Part shown: in pieces, positions 32,330 through 41,292 of the stretch
How positions within the stretch are numbered: position 1 is the first letter of the stretch
Layout of the letters: each line of letters begins with the position of its first letter
Assembly (NCBI GenBank): GCA_964501785.1
Contig: CAZCUD010000007.1
Span: 62,001 to 126,000, forward strand
From: DATBSK01 sp964501785
GTDB taxonomy: Bacteria > Actinomycetota > Acidimicrobiia > IMCC26256 > PALSA-555
Reading direction: 5' to 3'
Length of the DNA: 64,000 nucleotides
Notes under the pieces: model-generated
Seen by the model: the letters and a program-made list of their open reading frames with translations, nothing else
Database searches by the model: none
What the model was told of the DNA's origin: nothing
Translations under genes and position numbers: made by a program

Positions 32330-33079
32330 CTACAGGTCGTCGATCCGCTTGAACGCCTCGCCGAGGCCCGCACCGACGATCGCGCCGGCCGCGGCGGCAT
32401 CGTCCCGGAGCCTCCCGACGAAGGCCGCCATCTGGGACTCCTCGTCGTCCGAACCGACCTCGATGCCCATCGTCGAACGCCACTGGCTCCGGTGGGAGAG
32501 GAGCGCGTCGACCTTCGCGTCGAACGAGCTCTCCACGAGCTCCACGTGATCGACGACGTCGGGCTCGAAGAGCAGCAGTCGCTCCGGTCGGTGCGGTGTC
32601 CCGAGCCGAGGGAAGAAGTGAGGATCGCGAGCGGCGACGATGCCGTCGACGACCAGACGGCCGGCGGCGTGGTGGTCGGGATGCAGGCGATACCGCTTCC
32701 ACGGGTCGTGGCCGAGCACCACGTCGGCGCGAACCGTTCGCAGCACCTCGCAGACCGCACCGACCTCAGCCCGGTTGGCGGTCAGCTCGCCGTCGACGAG
32801 ATCGAGGAAGTGGACCTCGGTCGCACCGAGCGCGCTGGCCGACGCCTGCTGCTCCGTCTTGCGGGTCGCGACCAGCGCGCGCTGGTCGTCGTCGGGATCC
32901 CACGAGCCCTTCGAGCCGTCGGTCAGGACGAGGAGGTGGACCTCGGCGCCCGCGCGCGCCCACTTCGCCAGGGTCGCGGCCGCGCCGAACTCGATGTCGT
33001 CGGGGTGCGCGCCGATCGCCAGGGCCCGGCGCGGCACCGGCAGATCGACGGTGACGGACGACTCGTCGTGAGGGATCAC
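32330..33079 (-). CDS. PIG-L family deacetylase
   Basis: 249 residues from GTG 33079. Zinc motifs LAIGAHPDDIEFGAAAT and YRLHPDHHAAGR, with LVLTDGSKGSWD between them. It resembles LmbE/MshB-type N-acetylglucosamine deacetylases. The GTG overlaps the stop of the guanylyltransferase (GTGA), so the two are translated together. Whether it works in mycothiol or a glycolipid pathway is open; it is the second PIG-L protein in this window. Confidence 0.88.
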   Translation of the reverse strand: MIPHDESSVTVDLPVPRRALAIGAHPDDIEFGAAATLAKWARAGAEVHLLVLTDGSKGSWDPDDDQRALVATRKTEQQASASALGATEVHFLDLVDGELTANRAEVGAVCEVLRTVRADVVLGHDPWKRYRLHPDHHAAGRLVVDGIVAARDPHFFPRLGTPHRPERLLLFEPDVVDHVELVESSFDAKVDALLSHRSQWRSTMGIEVGSDDEESQMAAFVGRLRDDAAAAGAIVGAGLGEAFKRIDDL

Positions 33080-33672
33080 GCCAGACGTTCGTGTCGCAGG
33101 TCGGCGAGCGCGAGCTGCTCGAGGTCGGCCGGCACGTCGACGTCGAAGGCGAGGTCGTCGCGTCGCACCACTCGCAGCTCCGCCCCCACCCGGGCCACCT
33201 CGTCGCAGTGACGCCGGAACGAACCCGGGCCGTACGAGAACCGGAACCTCAGATCGACGGGCAGGGAGCACACGTTGGTGCCGTCGTCGCGGTGACACGG
33301 CACGAGCGTGACGATGGGTGCCGCGCCGTCGTGTGCGAGGGGCTCGAGCGACTCGGCCCGCGGCAGGTCCGCGTGTGCGATCACGACCCGCGTCATCCCC
33401 AGCTCGGCGATGCGGGCGCGCCCGGCGGCCGCCGCACCGTCGAGCCCGGCACCCGGATCCGCGATCACGTCGAGCGAGCGCGCCGCGGCCCACTCGCTGA
33501 CCTCCGGCGCGGAGGTCACGACCGTGACCGGCATCGATCCGGCGGCTTCGACGACCCGGGTCGCGAACGTTCGGGCGAGCTCGGCGCGCCGAGCCTCCGA
33601 GAGGTGCGACGCGAGGCGCAGCTTGGCGTCAGCGAACGAACGGATCGGAACGACGACGCCGGCACGCGACAT
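33076..33672 (-). CDS. cofC: Coenzyme F420 biosynthesis guanylyltransferase (FbiD/CofC)
   Basis: 198 residues. Nucleotidyltransferase-like fold beginning AGVVVPIRSFADAKLRLASHLSEARRAELAR, which matches the CofC/FbiD start; then VTVVTSAPEVSEWA, GMTRVVIAHADLPRA and a C-terminal FDVDVPADLEQLAL. Known enzymes transfer GMP to phosphoenolpyruvate or 2-phospho-L-lactate for the F420 side chain. In Actinomycetota the natural substrate is phosphoenolpyruvate. It is divergent from plsC with 21 bp between starts and overlapping -10-like motifs. No other F420 genes are in the window. Confidence 0.85.
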   Translation of the reverse strand: MSRAGVVVPIRSFADAKLRLASHLSEARRAELARTFATRVVEAAGSMPVTVVTSAPEVSEWAAARSLDVIADPGAGLDGAAAAGRARIAELGMTRVVIAHADLPRAESLEPLAHDGAAPIVTLVPCHRDDGTNVCSLPVDLRFRFSYGPGSFRRHCDEVARVGAELRVVRRDDLAFDVDVPADLEQLALADLRHERLA

Positions 33673-33693
33673 GGGGCTGCCTATGCTACCGGC

Positions 33694-34416
33694 GTGGAGC
33701 CCGTCTACTCCGTGGGCCGCGTCGCACTGCTCGTGCCGCTCGGCCACGGGATGCGGTGGACCTTCGAAGGTGCGCACCGGGTCCCGACCTACGGACCGGT
33801 GATCTTGGCGAGCAACCACATCTCGTACCTCGATCCGCTGGTGCTCGCGTACCTGGCCGACCGTCGGCACCGTCGCGTGCGCTTCCTCGCCAAGGCCGAG
33901 CTCTTCGACAAGCGAGGCCTCGGGTGGGGGCTGCGCCAGATCAAGCAGATCCCGGTGCAGCGCAACACCGACGACGCCGCCGCGTCGCTCGATGCGGCGA
34001 TCGCCGCGCTCGGCGCCGGTGAGTGCGTGGTGGTGTTCCCCGAGGGCACGATCTCGACCGACCTCGAGCCGATGGCGGCTCGGACGGGGACGGCCCGGCT
34101 CGCGGCCGCGACCGGCGTGCCGGTGACGCCGGTCGGCCTCTGGGGCGCGCACCGCATCCTCTTCAAGGGTCGCAAGCCGAGCTGGCAGCGCGGGGTCGCC
34201 GAGACCGTCGTGGTCGGCGAGCCCGTCTCGGTGGCTGCCGGCGAGGACGTCCACGACGCGACCGACCGCATCATGGGCTCGATCGCCGAATGCGTGGCGC
34301 GGGCCCGAGCGATCTACCCGCAGCGCCCGGCCGAGGGTGAGGACGACTGGTGGGTCCGCGCGCCCGAGACCGCCGTCGCCCGTCCCACCGTGCGTCGCTC
34401 GGCGGGCGGATCGTGA
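33694..34416 (+). CDS. plsC: 1-acyl-sn-glycerol-3-phosphate acyltransferase
   Basis: 240 residues. Acyltransferase motif NHISYLD (HX4D at residues 42-47), followed by FLAKAELFDKRGLGWGLR and FPEGTIST. It transfers an acyl chain to lysophosphatidic acid at the membrane. TATGCT (33682-33687) lies 6 nt before GTG 33694, consistent with a leaderless start. Its stop overlaps the gpsA GTG, so two consecutive phospholipid steps are coupled. Confidence 0.92.
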   Translation: MEPVYSVGRVALLVPLGHGMRWTFEGAHRVPTYGPVILASNHISYLDPLVLAYLADRRHRRVRFLAKAELFDKRGLGWGLRQIKQIPVQRNTDDAAASLDAAIAALGAGECVVVFPEGTISTDLEPMAARTGTARLAAATGVPVTPVGLWGAHRILFKGRKPSWQRGVAETVVVGEPVSVAAGEDVHDATDRIMGSIAECVARARAIYPQRPAEGEDDWWVRAPETAVARPTVRRSAGGS

Positions 34417-35423
34417 CGCGCGCCGCGGTCATCGGCGCCGGCTCCTGGGGCACCGCGGTCGCCGCGATCGTGGCCGACCACGCCGAGGCGGTGCTGTGGG
34501 CCCGCGACGCCGAGCTCGCGGCGCGCATCGACCAGGGACGCGAGAACGACCGCTACCTGCCGGGCATCGGCCTCCCGTCGGCGCTGCGGGCGACCGCGTC
34601 GCTCGAGGACGCGTGCAGGGACGCCGACGTGGTGATCGTCGGGGTGCCGTCGCACGGCTTTCGTGACGTGCTCGGCGCGGCGGCATCGGTGATCGGGCCC
34701 GAGGTGCCGATCGTCAGCCTCTCGAAGGGCGTCGAGCAGGGAACCCATCTGCGGATGACGCAGGTCGTCGCCGACGTCCTCCCCCGGCACCCCCGAGAGC
34801 GGATCGGCGTGCTGACGGGCCCGAACCTCGCGAGGGAGGTCGCGGAAGGTCAGCCGGCCGCGTCGGTCATCGCGCTCGAGGACCAGGCGGTCGCCGCCGA
34901 GCTCCAGCAGCTCTTCATGACCCGCACCTTCCGCGTCTACACGAACCCCGACGTGGTCGGCTGCGAGATCGCGGGCGCGCTGAAGAACGTGATCGCGATC
35001 GCGGCCGGCATCGCGGCCGGGCTCGGCTACGGCGACAACACCAAGGCCGGGCTCATCACGCGTGGGCTGGCCGAGCTCGCCCGCCTCGGCGTGGCACTCG
35101 GAGGCGAGCCGTTGACGTTCTCGGGGCTCGCCGGGATGGGCGATCTGGTCGCGACCTGCACGAGCGAGAAGAGCCGCAACCGGCGCGTGGGCGTCGAGCT
35201 CGGCCGCGGCCGCAAGCTCGACGACATCGTCGCCGAGACGAACATGGTCGCCGAGGGAGTGAAGAGCACGGGGGCGGTGCTCGAGATCGCGCGTGTGCAC
35301 GGTGTCGACATGCCGATCGCGGCGATGGTCGGCTCCGTGCTCTACGAGGGCGCGACCCCCGCGGACCTCGTCCCCTCGCTCATGCTGCGCGAGGCCAAGG
35401 CCGAGCTCGACGGCATCCAGTGA
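34413..35423 (+). CDS. gpsA: Glycerol-3-phosphate dehydrogenase [NAD(P)+]
   Basis: 336 residues. Rossmann motif AVIGAGSWGTAVA, VVIVGVPSHGFRDVL, SLSKGVEQGT, TGPNLAREVAEGQPAA, catalytic Lys in EIAGALKNVIAIAAGIAAGLGYGDNTKAGLITRG (in blocks), and FSGLAGMGDLVATCTSEKSRNRRVG. It reduces dihydroxyacetone phosphate to sn-glycerol-3-phosphate for phospholipids. Overlaps plsC upstream and the unknown 35420 gene downstream by GTGA at both ends. Confidence 0.96.
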   Translation: MTRAAVIGAGSWGTAVAAIVADHAEAVLWARDAELAARIDQGRENDRYLPGIGLPSALRATASLEDACRDADVVIVGVPSHGFRDVLGAAASVIGPEVPIVSLSKGVEQGTHLRMTQVVADVLPRHPRERIGVLTGPNLAREVAEGQPAASVIALEDQAVAAELQQLFMTRTFRVYTNPDVVGCEIAGALKNVIAIAAGIAAGLGYGDNTKAGLITRGLAELARLGVALGGEPLTFSGLAGMGDLVATCTSEKSRNRRVGVELGRGRKLDDIVAETNMVAEGVKSTGAVLEIARVHGVDMPIAAMVGSVLYEGATPADLVPSLMLREAKAELDGIQ

Positions 35424-36622
35424 CCCGCATCGGGGTGCTCGGCGGTCCCGCCGCGGCGCGCGTGCTGCCCGACGGCACCGTGCGGCCCGAACGCACCGGG
35501 TGGCAGCTGACGTGGTGGATCGGCGCCGACGACCGGTGGCGCGTCCCGAGCAGGGAGACGACGGTGCGCCAGAGCCTCGACGGGGGTGTCCCGGTCGTGC
35601 GCACCGCGATGCGCGTGCCGGGCGGCGACGCGGTGGCGCGGACGTACTCGGTGCCCGATGCGGGAGGAGCGATCGCCCTCGACCTCGCCAACGAGTCGGC
35701 TGCACCGTTCGTGGTCGCGTTGGTCGTGCAGCACGCCCGCCGGGTCGAGGTGCGAGACGCGACGATCATGGTCGACCAACGCCCGGGGCTCGTGCTGCCG
35801 CGCGCGCCGTCGCGTTGGTCGGTCGCCCTGGCGCGCTCGACGGACGTGGAGGTGTGCGGAGGCACGGCCCGCGAGGGCCCGTTCCCGGCGACGCGGGATC
35901 GAGCCGGACGGATCGAGGCTGCCTTCCTGATCCCGGTCCCGCACCGGGTCTCGGTGCGCGTCGTCGTCGATCCCGCCTCACGGGCACCCGTCGACGCGCG
36001 ATCGCTGGCCGATCCCGACGAGGTGGTCCGGGGATGGACCGCCCAGCTCGAACGGGGGCTGCGGGTCGACCTGCCGGACGAGCACCTGGCCGAGGTCATC
36101 CGCGCGGCGCGCGCGCAGGCGCTGCTCGCGTCGTCCGACGGCCGACCTCCGGGCGAGGTGGTCGCCGCGCTCGAGGACTGGGGACTCGATGTCGAGGCCG
36201 CCGAGGCGTGGCGGGGGCTCTCGGGCCGTGAGCGGCGGCGCGCCGCGCGGCGCGCGGCTCCTCCGTCGGCCTCGGAGCTCGCCGCGCTCCTGGACGCAGC
36301 AAGCGCGCCGGGCCGGATCGACTCGGTCGGGCCCGAGCTGCTGCTCGCCGTCCGGTCGCTCCTCGTGACCGAGGAGGCCGACGGGACGATCTCGCTGCTC
36401 CACGAGCTGCCGGCCGCGTGGCGCGGGCAGCCGATCGAGGTGCACGACGCCCCGACCCGCGCGGGACCGGTGTCGTACGCCGTCCGGTGGCACGGGCCAC
36501 GGCCGGCGCTGCTGTGGAGCGCCCCCGAAGGTGCGCGCCTGCGCGCCCCCGGCCTCGATCCCGACTGGGTGAGCGAGTCGCCCTCGGGCGAGGACCTGCT
36601 CGCGGAACCGGCAGCTCCTTGA
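35420..36622 (+). CDS. Unknown protein with beta-rich N-terminal and helical C-terminal parts
   Basis: 400 residues; family not recognised. Residues 1-200 are strand-rich, with LDLANESAAPFVVALVVQHARRVEVRD resembling the beta-sandwich of some glycoside hydrolase families. Residues 205-330 are helical, including LAEVIRAARAQALLAS and VVAALEDWGLDVEAAEAWRGLSGRERRRAARRA, reminiscent of alpha-helical barrel segments. The last part is WHGPRPALLWSAP. No signal peptide. It is coupled to gpsA (GTGA) and ends 6 bp from the convergent GH38 mannosidase. A role in glycan turnover is only inferred from shape and neighbours. Confidence 0.7.
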   Translation: MTRIGVLGGPAAARVLPDGTVRPERTGWQLTWWIGADDRWRVPSRETTVRQSLDGGVPVVRTAMRVPGGDAVARTYSVPDAGGAIALDLANESAAPFVVALVVQHARRVEVRDATIMVDQRPGLVLPRAPSRWSVALARSTDVEVCGGTAREGPFPATRDRAGRIEAAFLIPVPHRVSVRVVVDPASRAPVDARSLADPDEVVRGWTAQLERGLRVDLPDEHLAEVIRAARAQALLASSDGRPPGEVVAALEDWGLDVEAAEAWRGLSGRERRRAARRAAPPSASELAALLDAASAPGRIDSVGPELLLAVRSLLVTEEADGTISLLHELPAAWRGQPIEVHDAPTRAGPVSYAVRWHGPRPALLWSAPEGARLRAPGLDPDWVSESPSGEDLLAEPAAP

Positions 36623-36628
36623 TGCGCA

Positions 36629-39379
36629 TCACGAGAGGCGCAGGGTGACGATCTCCCAGGGCCGGAGCGGGTGACGACCGGCGAAGGGCCCGACCGGGCG
36701 TCCTCGCAGGTCGACGACATCACCCGCGGCGGCGAGGTCGTCGTCGAGTGCGACGCTCACCTCCGAGGGCTCCGGTGAGGCGTTGAAGACTCGCACGACG
36801 AGCCGGCCGCCGTCGCGTCGCACGGCCGACACCTCCGCTCCCTCGACGCGCAGGGCTCGACCCGACGGTGGTGCCGAGCGCTGGGCGCCACCGGCGCGCA
36901 CGCGTTCGAGTGGCACCAGGAACGCGTCGGCCGCGCGGTGCAGCCCCGCCTCGCGCCACGAGCCGCGGTGGGGGAGGAGCGCGTAGTCGACCGCGACCCG
37001 CCCCTGGAGCTGGGGTCCGTCGAGCGGATCGAGCGGGCCCGCGGGGTTGGGTCGCAACGACAGCTCCGAGCGCGACAGGTAGCCCGTCGCGCGAAGGAGC
37101 GTGAGCGCGACCTCGCGGCCCGGACCGCGACCGTCGTCGACGACCTCGTACTCGAGCAGGCCGTCGTGGAGCACGGCCAGGCCGGCCTCGCCGTCGGAGC
37201 AGTCGACGAAGCGACGGGAGACGAACGTCGGCAGCCCGTGCTCGTTGGGACCGCCCTCGGCCGTGAGCCCGCGGTGCACGACGGCGAACGCGCACTCGGC
37301 ATCTGAGCCGTCCACCGGTTGCGGCAACGGGAAGTGCGCACGGAGGCGATGGTCGCGGCAGCGGTTGTCGAGATCGACGTGGAGCCGGACGAACGGCTCG
37401 TCGGCCCGCAGCTCCACCGTCGTCACGACGTGGACGCGCTCGGTCTCGTCGCTGCGACGGTCGCAGGAGCGCTCGTCACCGATCGCCGAGCGGGGCAGGT
37501 CGTAGACCGACGTGACGACGATGCGCGCCCGCACCGGGCCGGACTCGGTGGTCTCGACGTGGACCGACTCCGGCCGGTCGACGACGGTGTCGACCGCGGG
37601 CGGGGAGTAGTTGTACGTGTCGCCGCCGTCGCCACCGTCGACGAGCCGATTGGCGCCCTGCACGACGACGCCGTCGATGGTCGTCAGCGTCAGGGTGCCG
37701 TCGCCCGGGTCGACCTCGACCCGGAGGTGCTCGTTCTCGACGATGCCGGGACCGGCGACGAGCCGGGAGGACGGTCCGTCACCGTCGACGGCGGTCAGCG
37801 TGCGCCACCCGAAGCCCGGGACCGACGGTGTCGCGACGAGCACGTCGCGTGCCGGGGGCAGGGTCTGGCGGAACCGCAGCGTCGCGCCCTGCTCGCCCAG
37901 GGCAAGGAGCTCGTCGCGGAGCCCATCGAGGTCGATCGGCTGCTCGCCCGAGCGGACGGCATCGAGCGTGTACTCCCAGTCGTCGGGCGCGAGCTCGCGC
38001 CGGGTGACCCGACCGATCCGTGCGCCCGCGAACTCCGGGCCTCGGATCATCTCGAGCACCCAGCGCACCTTGGTGCCGACCACCGTCGCACTGAAGCCGT
38101 CGCCGCCGACCACCCCGAGCAGCTGCGTCGGGCACGCCGCTCCCTCGTCGTCGACGAGGTGCACCGGGCCCTCTCCGGGCACGGTGAGGCGCACGAGCCC
38201 GGTGCGGTCGACCGCGGTCGGGTTCCACACGAGCGTCGACCCCGGCGGGGTGTCGATGCGAGTCGCGAGGTCGCGCAGCGCGTCGCGCGTGAGCGCATCA
38301 CCGATCTGGCGGGCCTCCTGGTAGCGGACGACGACCGCGTCGACCACCTCGTCGGCGCTGCACGCGCACGACGAATCGTGCGCGCTGTTCAGCACCAGCG
38401 CACGCCAACCCACGTCGAGGAGGCGGTCCGGGTACCGCTCGGGCGGCAGCAGCAGCGCGCTGGCCGGCTCGGCTCGCCGCTCGAGGGCCCGCTCCGCCGC
38501 CGCGCAGACCTGGTGCACGTCGACGCGGTTGGACGCCACGCCCATCAGCACGTTGGCGCGGGCGCCGGAGCGCAGCTCGCCCGTCCACGTGGCGAGGTCG
38601 TCGGGGGTCGGCTGCTCCGCGAGGTACTCGGGGAGCGAGGTGATGCGGAAGCGGTACTCGTCCTGCGCGGCGTTCGCATCGGCGACGACCTGCCCCAGCC
38701 ACGGCTGCGGGAGCTGGTGGTCGGTGCCGTTCATCAGCAGCATCCCGCCGCCGTCGAGACGCGCCGGGCCGAGCTCGGCCTCGTAGCCACGTGCGCGGGC
38801 GACGAGGGCCGTCGCCTCCTTCGGGAGGTCGCGTCCGTTGGAGTACGAGCCGTAGAGGTACTCGGCGCGCACCCGGGACCCGTCGGGTGCCTCCCACCAG
38901 AACGCCGTTCGGTCGATCGCCGCGGGGACGCCCCGCCACACGACCGCGTGCTCCAGCCCGGCGAGGCGCAGCAGCTGGGGCATCTGCGCGACGTGGCCGA
39001 ACATGTCGGGCAGGTAGCCCACCTCCATGACCGCGCCCAGCTGCGCGGCACGAGCCATCCCCAGCTGGAGATCGCGCACCATGGTCTCGCCCGAGACCAT
39101 GAACTCGTCCATGAGGACCATCCACGGCCCGATCTGGAGCCGTCCGGCGTCGGCCAGCGCCGCCAGCCGACGCTCGGCGTCGGGGCGGATCTCGAGGTAG
39201 TCGTCGACCACGACCGTCTGGCCGTCGAGCAGGAACCGCTCGTACGACTCGTCCCGGTCGAGGAGGTCGAGCAGCTCGTCGAGCAACGTGACGAGACGAA
39301 CGCGGAACGTCTGGAACGACGCGTACCACTCGCGGTCCCAGTGCGTGTGCGGGACGATCCCGACCGGCAGCGGTGGCAT
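36629..39379 (-). CDS. Alpha-mannosidase, glycoside hydrolase family 38
   Basis: 916 residues. The zinc-binding start HTHWDREW is at residues 11-18; the nucleophile Asp125 is in GYLPDMFGH; NSAHDSSCACSADEVVDAV carries the later zinc-His region. The long C-terminal beta-sandwich domains (about residues 330-916) end PWEIVTLRLS. Expected to cleave alpha-mannosides, such as oligosaccharides, with retention. No signal peptide, so it is probably cytoplasmic. ATG 39379 has TAGGCT 8 nt upstream on the minus strand (39388-39393), suggesting a leaderless transcript. It is divergent from the HAD phosphatase and convergent with the unknown 35420 gene. Confidence 0.94.
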   Translation of the reverse strand: MPPLPVGIVPHTHWDREWYASFQTFRVRLVTLLDELLDLLDRDESYERFLLDGQTVVVDDYLEIRPDAERRLAALADAGRLQIGPWMVLMDEFMVSGETMVRDLQLGMARAAQLGAVMEVGYLPDMFGHVAQMPQLLRLAGLEHAVVWRGVPAAIDRTAFWWEAPDGSRVRAEYLYGSYSNGRDLPKEATALVARARGYEAELGPARLDGGGMLLMNGTDHQLPQPWLGQVVADANAAQDEYRFRITSLPEYLAEQPTPDDLATWTGELRSGARANVLMGVASNRVDVHQVCAAAERALERRAEPASALLLPPERYPDRLLDVGWRALVLNSAHDSSCACSADEVVDAVVVRYQEARQIGDALTRDALRDLATRIDTPPGSTLVWNPTAVDRTGLVRLTVPGEGPVHLVDDEGAACPTQLLGVVGGDGFSATVVGTKVRWVLEMIRGPEFAGARIGRVTRRELAPDDWEYTLDAVRSGEQPIDLDGLRDELLALGEQGATLRFRQTLPPARDVLVATPSVPGFGWRTLTAVDGDGPSSRLVAGPGIVENEHLRVEVDPGDGTLTLTTIDGVVVQGANRLVDGGDGGDTYNYSPPAVDTVVDRPESVHVETTESGPVRARIVVTSVYDLPRSAIGDERSCDRRSDETERVHVVTTVELRADEPFVRLHVDLDNRCRDHRLRAHFPLPQPVDGSDAECAFAVVHRGLTAEGGPNEHGLPTFVSRRFVDCSDGEAGLAVLHDGLLEYEVVDDGRGPGREVALTLLRATGYLSRSELSLRPNPAGPLDPLDGPQLQGRVAVDYALLPHRGSWREAGLHRAADAFLVPLERVRAGGAQRSAPPSGRALRVEGAEVSAVRRDGGRLVVRVFNASPEPSEVSVALDDDLAAAGDVVDLRGRPVGPFAGRHPLRPWEIVTLRLS

Positions 39380-39433
39380 GCGCGTCGAGCCTATGGGGCA
39401 ACTCGTGCCCGGTGGTCCGCGTACGGTGGTCGG

Positions 39434-40102
39434 GTGGCCCGGCTGGCGATGTTCGAACTCCGTGACCTCGAGCTCGCTCGCACCGCGGTCTTCATCGACT
39501 TCGACGGCACGATCAGCGAGCACGACACCGGCCTGCACCTGCTCGACCGGCTGGCCGAACCCGGCTGGGAGGCGGTCAGCGCGGCGTACGAGCGGGGTGA
39601 GATCGGCAGCCGTGAGTGCCTCCTCGACGAGTGGGCGCTCCTGCCGAACGACGAGGGACTGCTCCGTAGCGTCGCGCGCGAGGTGCCGATCGATCCCGCG
39701 GCGAAGTCGCTCGTCGACGATCTGCGCGCCGCCGGCGCCGGGGTGACGATCGTGTCCGACGGCTTCGGCATCCGGGCCGACGAGGTGGCCGAGGAGCTCG
39801 GCGTGCCGCTGCTCACGAACGCACCCGACTGGTCGACCGGGCGGCTCGAGTTCCCCAACGAGGACCGGTGCTGCGCATGCTCGTCGTGTGGCACGTGCAA
39901 GCAGGCGCCGATCAAGGACGCCCGTCACCGCGGCCTCGCGACGGTGCTGGTCGGCGACGGCACCAGCGACTACAAGGCCGCGCTGCTCGCCGACGTCGTC
40001 TTCGCCAAGGGCCCGCTCGCCCGGTGGTGCCAGCGCAACGAGGTGCCCTTCCACCCGTTCGAGCGCCTCGCCGACGTCCGGGCCGCCCTCCTCGGCGGCT
40101 GA
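39434..40102 (+). CDS. HAD-family (MtnX-like) phosphatase with cysteine cluster
   Basis: 222 residues. HAD motif I FIDFDGTISEHD, motif II VTIVSDGFG, and motif IV LVGDGTSDYKAA. An insert with CCACSSCGTCK before the last motif could bind zinc. MtnX-type enzymes dephosphorylate the methionine-salvage intermediate 2-hydroxy-3-keto-5-methylthiopentenyl phosphate, but no other salvage gene is here, so substrate is uncertain. GTG 39434 follows a TACGGT box by 6 nt; ATG 39449 is an alternative start. Confidence 0.85.
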   Translation: MARLAMFELRDLELARTAVFIDFDGTISEHDTGLHLLDRLAEPGWEAVSAAYERGEIGSRECLLDEWALLPNDEGLLRSVAREVPIDPAAKSLVDDLRAAGAGVTIVSDGFGIRADEVAEELGVPLLTNAPDWSTGRLEFPNEDRCCACSSCGTCKQAPIKDARHRGLATVLVGDGTSDYKAALLADVVFAKGPLARWCQRNEVPFHPFERLADVRAALLGG

Positions 40103-40104
40103 CC

Positions 40105-40524
40105 GTGCGAGTCGCACTCGGCTCCGACGAGCGCACCCCGCTCACCGATGCGGTCGGGGAAGCGCTGCGAGCACGTGGGCACGAGCTCGCGTTGGTGGGC
40201 CCACCCGGGGGCGACGACCGGCAGTGGGCGGAGATCGGCCGCACGGTCGGCGAGATGGTCGCGGCCGGCGACTGCGAGACGGGCGTCCTGTTCTGCTGGA
40301 CCGGCACCGGTGCGTCGATCGCGGCCAACAAGGTGAAGGGCGTGCGCGCCGCGCTCTGCACCGACGCCCCCACCGCGGCGGGCGCCCGGCGGTGGAACGA
40401 CGCCAACGTCCTCGTGATGAGCCTCCGCCTGACGAGCGCCGCGACGGCGTCCGAGATGCTCGACGCCTGGTTCGCGACCGAGCCCGATCCGGACGAGGCC
40501 GACAACATCGACGCGCTCGAGTGA
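40105..40524 (+). CDS. RpiB/LacA/LacB family sugar-phosphate isomerase
   Basis: 139 residues, the normal size. VALGSDERTPLTDAVGEALRARGHELALVG matches the fold start; FCWTGTGASIAANKVKGVRAALCTD is the phosphate/active-site loop, and ANVLVMSLRL follows. The family interconverts ribose- and ribulose-5-phosphate or related sugars. The usual catalytic Cys appears replaced: the loop reads FCWTGTG where many RpiB have CGTG-type order, so activity may differ. It starts 2 bp after the HAD gene, likely an operon. Confidence 0.82.
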   Translation: MRVALGSDERTPLTDAVGEALRARGHELALVGPPGGDDRQWAEIGRTVGEMVAAGDCETGVLFCWTGTGASIAANKVKGVRAALCTDAPTAAGARRWNDANVLVMSLRLTSAATASEMLDAWFATEPDPDEADNIDALE

Positions 40525-40586
40525 TCTCGGACGCCGGATCCGGGTGAGTCGCGGCTCCCGGGATCCGAACGATTAGGTTGCCGCGA

Positions 40587-41249
40587 GTGGCCGCCACCCC
40601 CACGCTGCGCCTCGAACGTCGGTGCTGGAAGGCGGGGGAGCGCGTCGTCGTCGGGATCGACGAGGTCGGCCGGGGGGCGTGGGCGGGACCGGTCACGGTG
40701 GCTGCGGTGGTCCCGCCACCCGAGCACCTGCGGGGGATCCGCGACTCCAAGCAGCTGACTCGCAGCGAACGCGAGCGTGCGGCGAACGACGTGCGCGAGT
40801 GGGCGCTCGGCATCGGCGTCGGCCACGCCTCGCACCTCGAGTGCGACGAGCTGGGGATGACGATCGCGCTGCGCACCGCCGCGCGCCGCGCGCTCGCGCA
40901 CCTCGCGGCTCAGGGGTTCGAGCCCGATCGGGTGATCCTCGACGGCAACCACGACTACCTGGGGCTCGGGAAGGACCGGGTCACGACCGTGATCAAGGGC
41001 GACGCGTCGGTGCTGGGGGTCGCGGCCGCGTCGTGCGTCGCGAAGGTGACTCGTGACGCGCTGATGCGCGAGGAGTCCGACCACTACCCGCCGTACGACT
41101 TCGAGTCGAACGTCGGCTACCCGGCACCCGTCCACAAGGCGGCGCTGCGCGGCTACGGGCCGAGCTCGATCCACCGTCGCACCTGGATCTTCATGGAAGG
41201 GCTGTGCTGGCGGGGCCTCCCGCCGCCGCCGGGCCGGCTCTTCGCCTGA
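40587..41249 (+). CDS. rnhB: Ribonuclease HII
   Basis: 220 residues from GTG 40587 (TTG 40578 is also in frame). Motif GIDEVGRGAWAGPV supplies the first catalytic Asp-Glu; RVILDGNHDYL the next Asp, and KGDASVLGVAAASCVAKVTRD the last. It cuts RNA in RNA-DNA hybrids and removes misinserted ribonucleotides. TTAGGT (40573-40578) lies 8 nt before GTG 40587, which favours that start. Confidence 0.94.
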   Translation: MAATPTLRLERRCWKAGERVVVGIDEVGRGAWAGPVTVAAVVPPPEHLRGIRDSKQLTRSERERAANDVREWALGIGVGHASHLECDELGMTIALRTAARRALAHLAAQGFEPDRVILDGNHDYLGLGKDRVTTVIKGDASVLGVAAASCVAKVTRDALMREESDHYPPYDFESNVGYPAPVHKAALRGYGPSSIHRRTWIFMEGLCWRGLPPPPGRLFA

Positions 41250-41292
41250 GCGTTTCGCCGGTCGGGACCTCGCACCTTCTAAGGTGCGGGCC

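Noticed and set aside
37319..40102. Plus-strand frame of 927 codons over the mannosidase
   Set aside because: It is antisense to GH38 motifs that are unambiguous, with arginine-rich low-complexity translation.
41284..41292. Earlier GTG start at 41284
   Set aside because: It falls within the TAAGGT box; the GTG at 41293 fits the leaderless spacing seen elsewhere.
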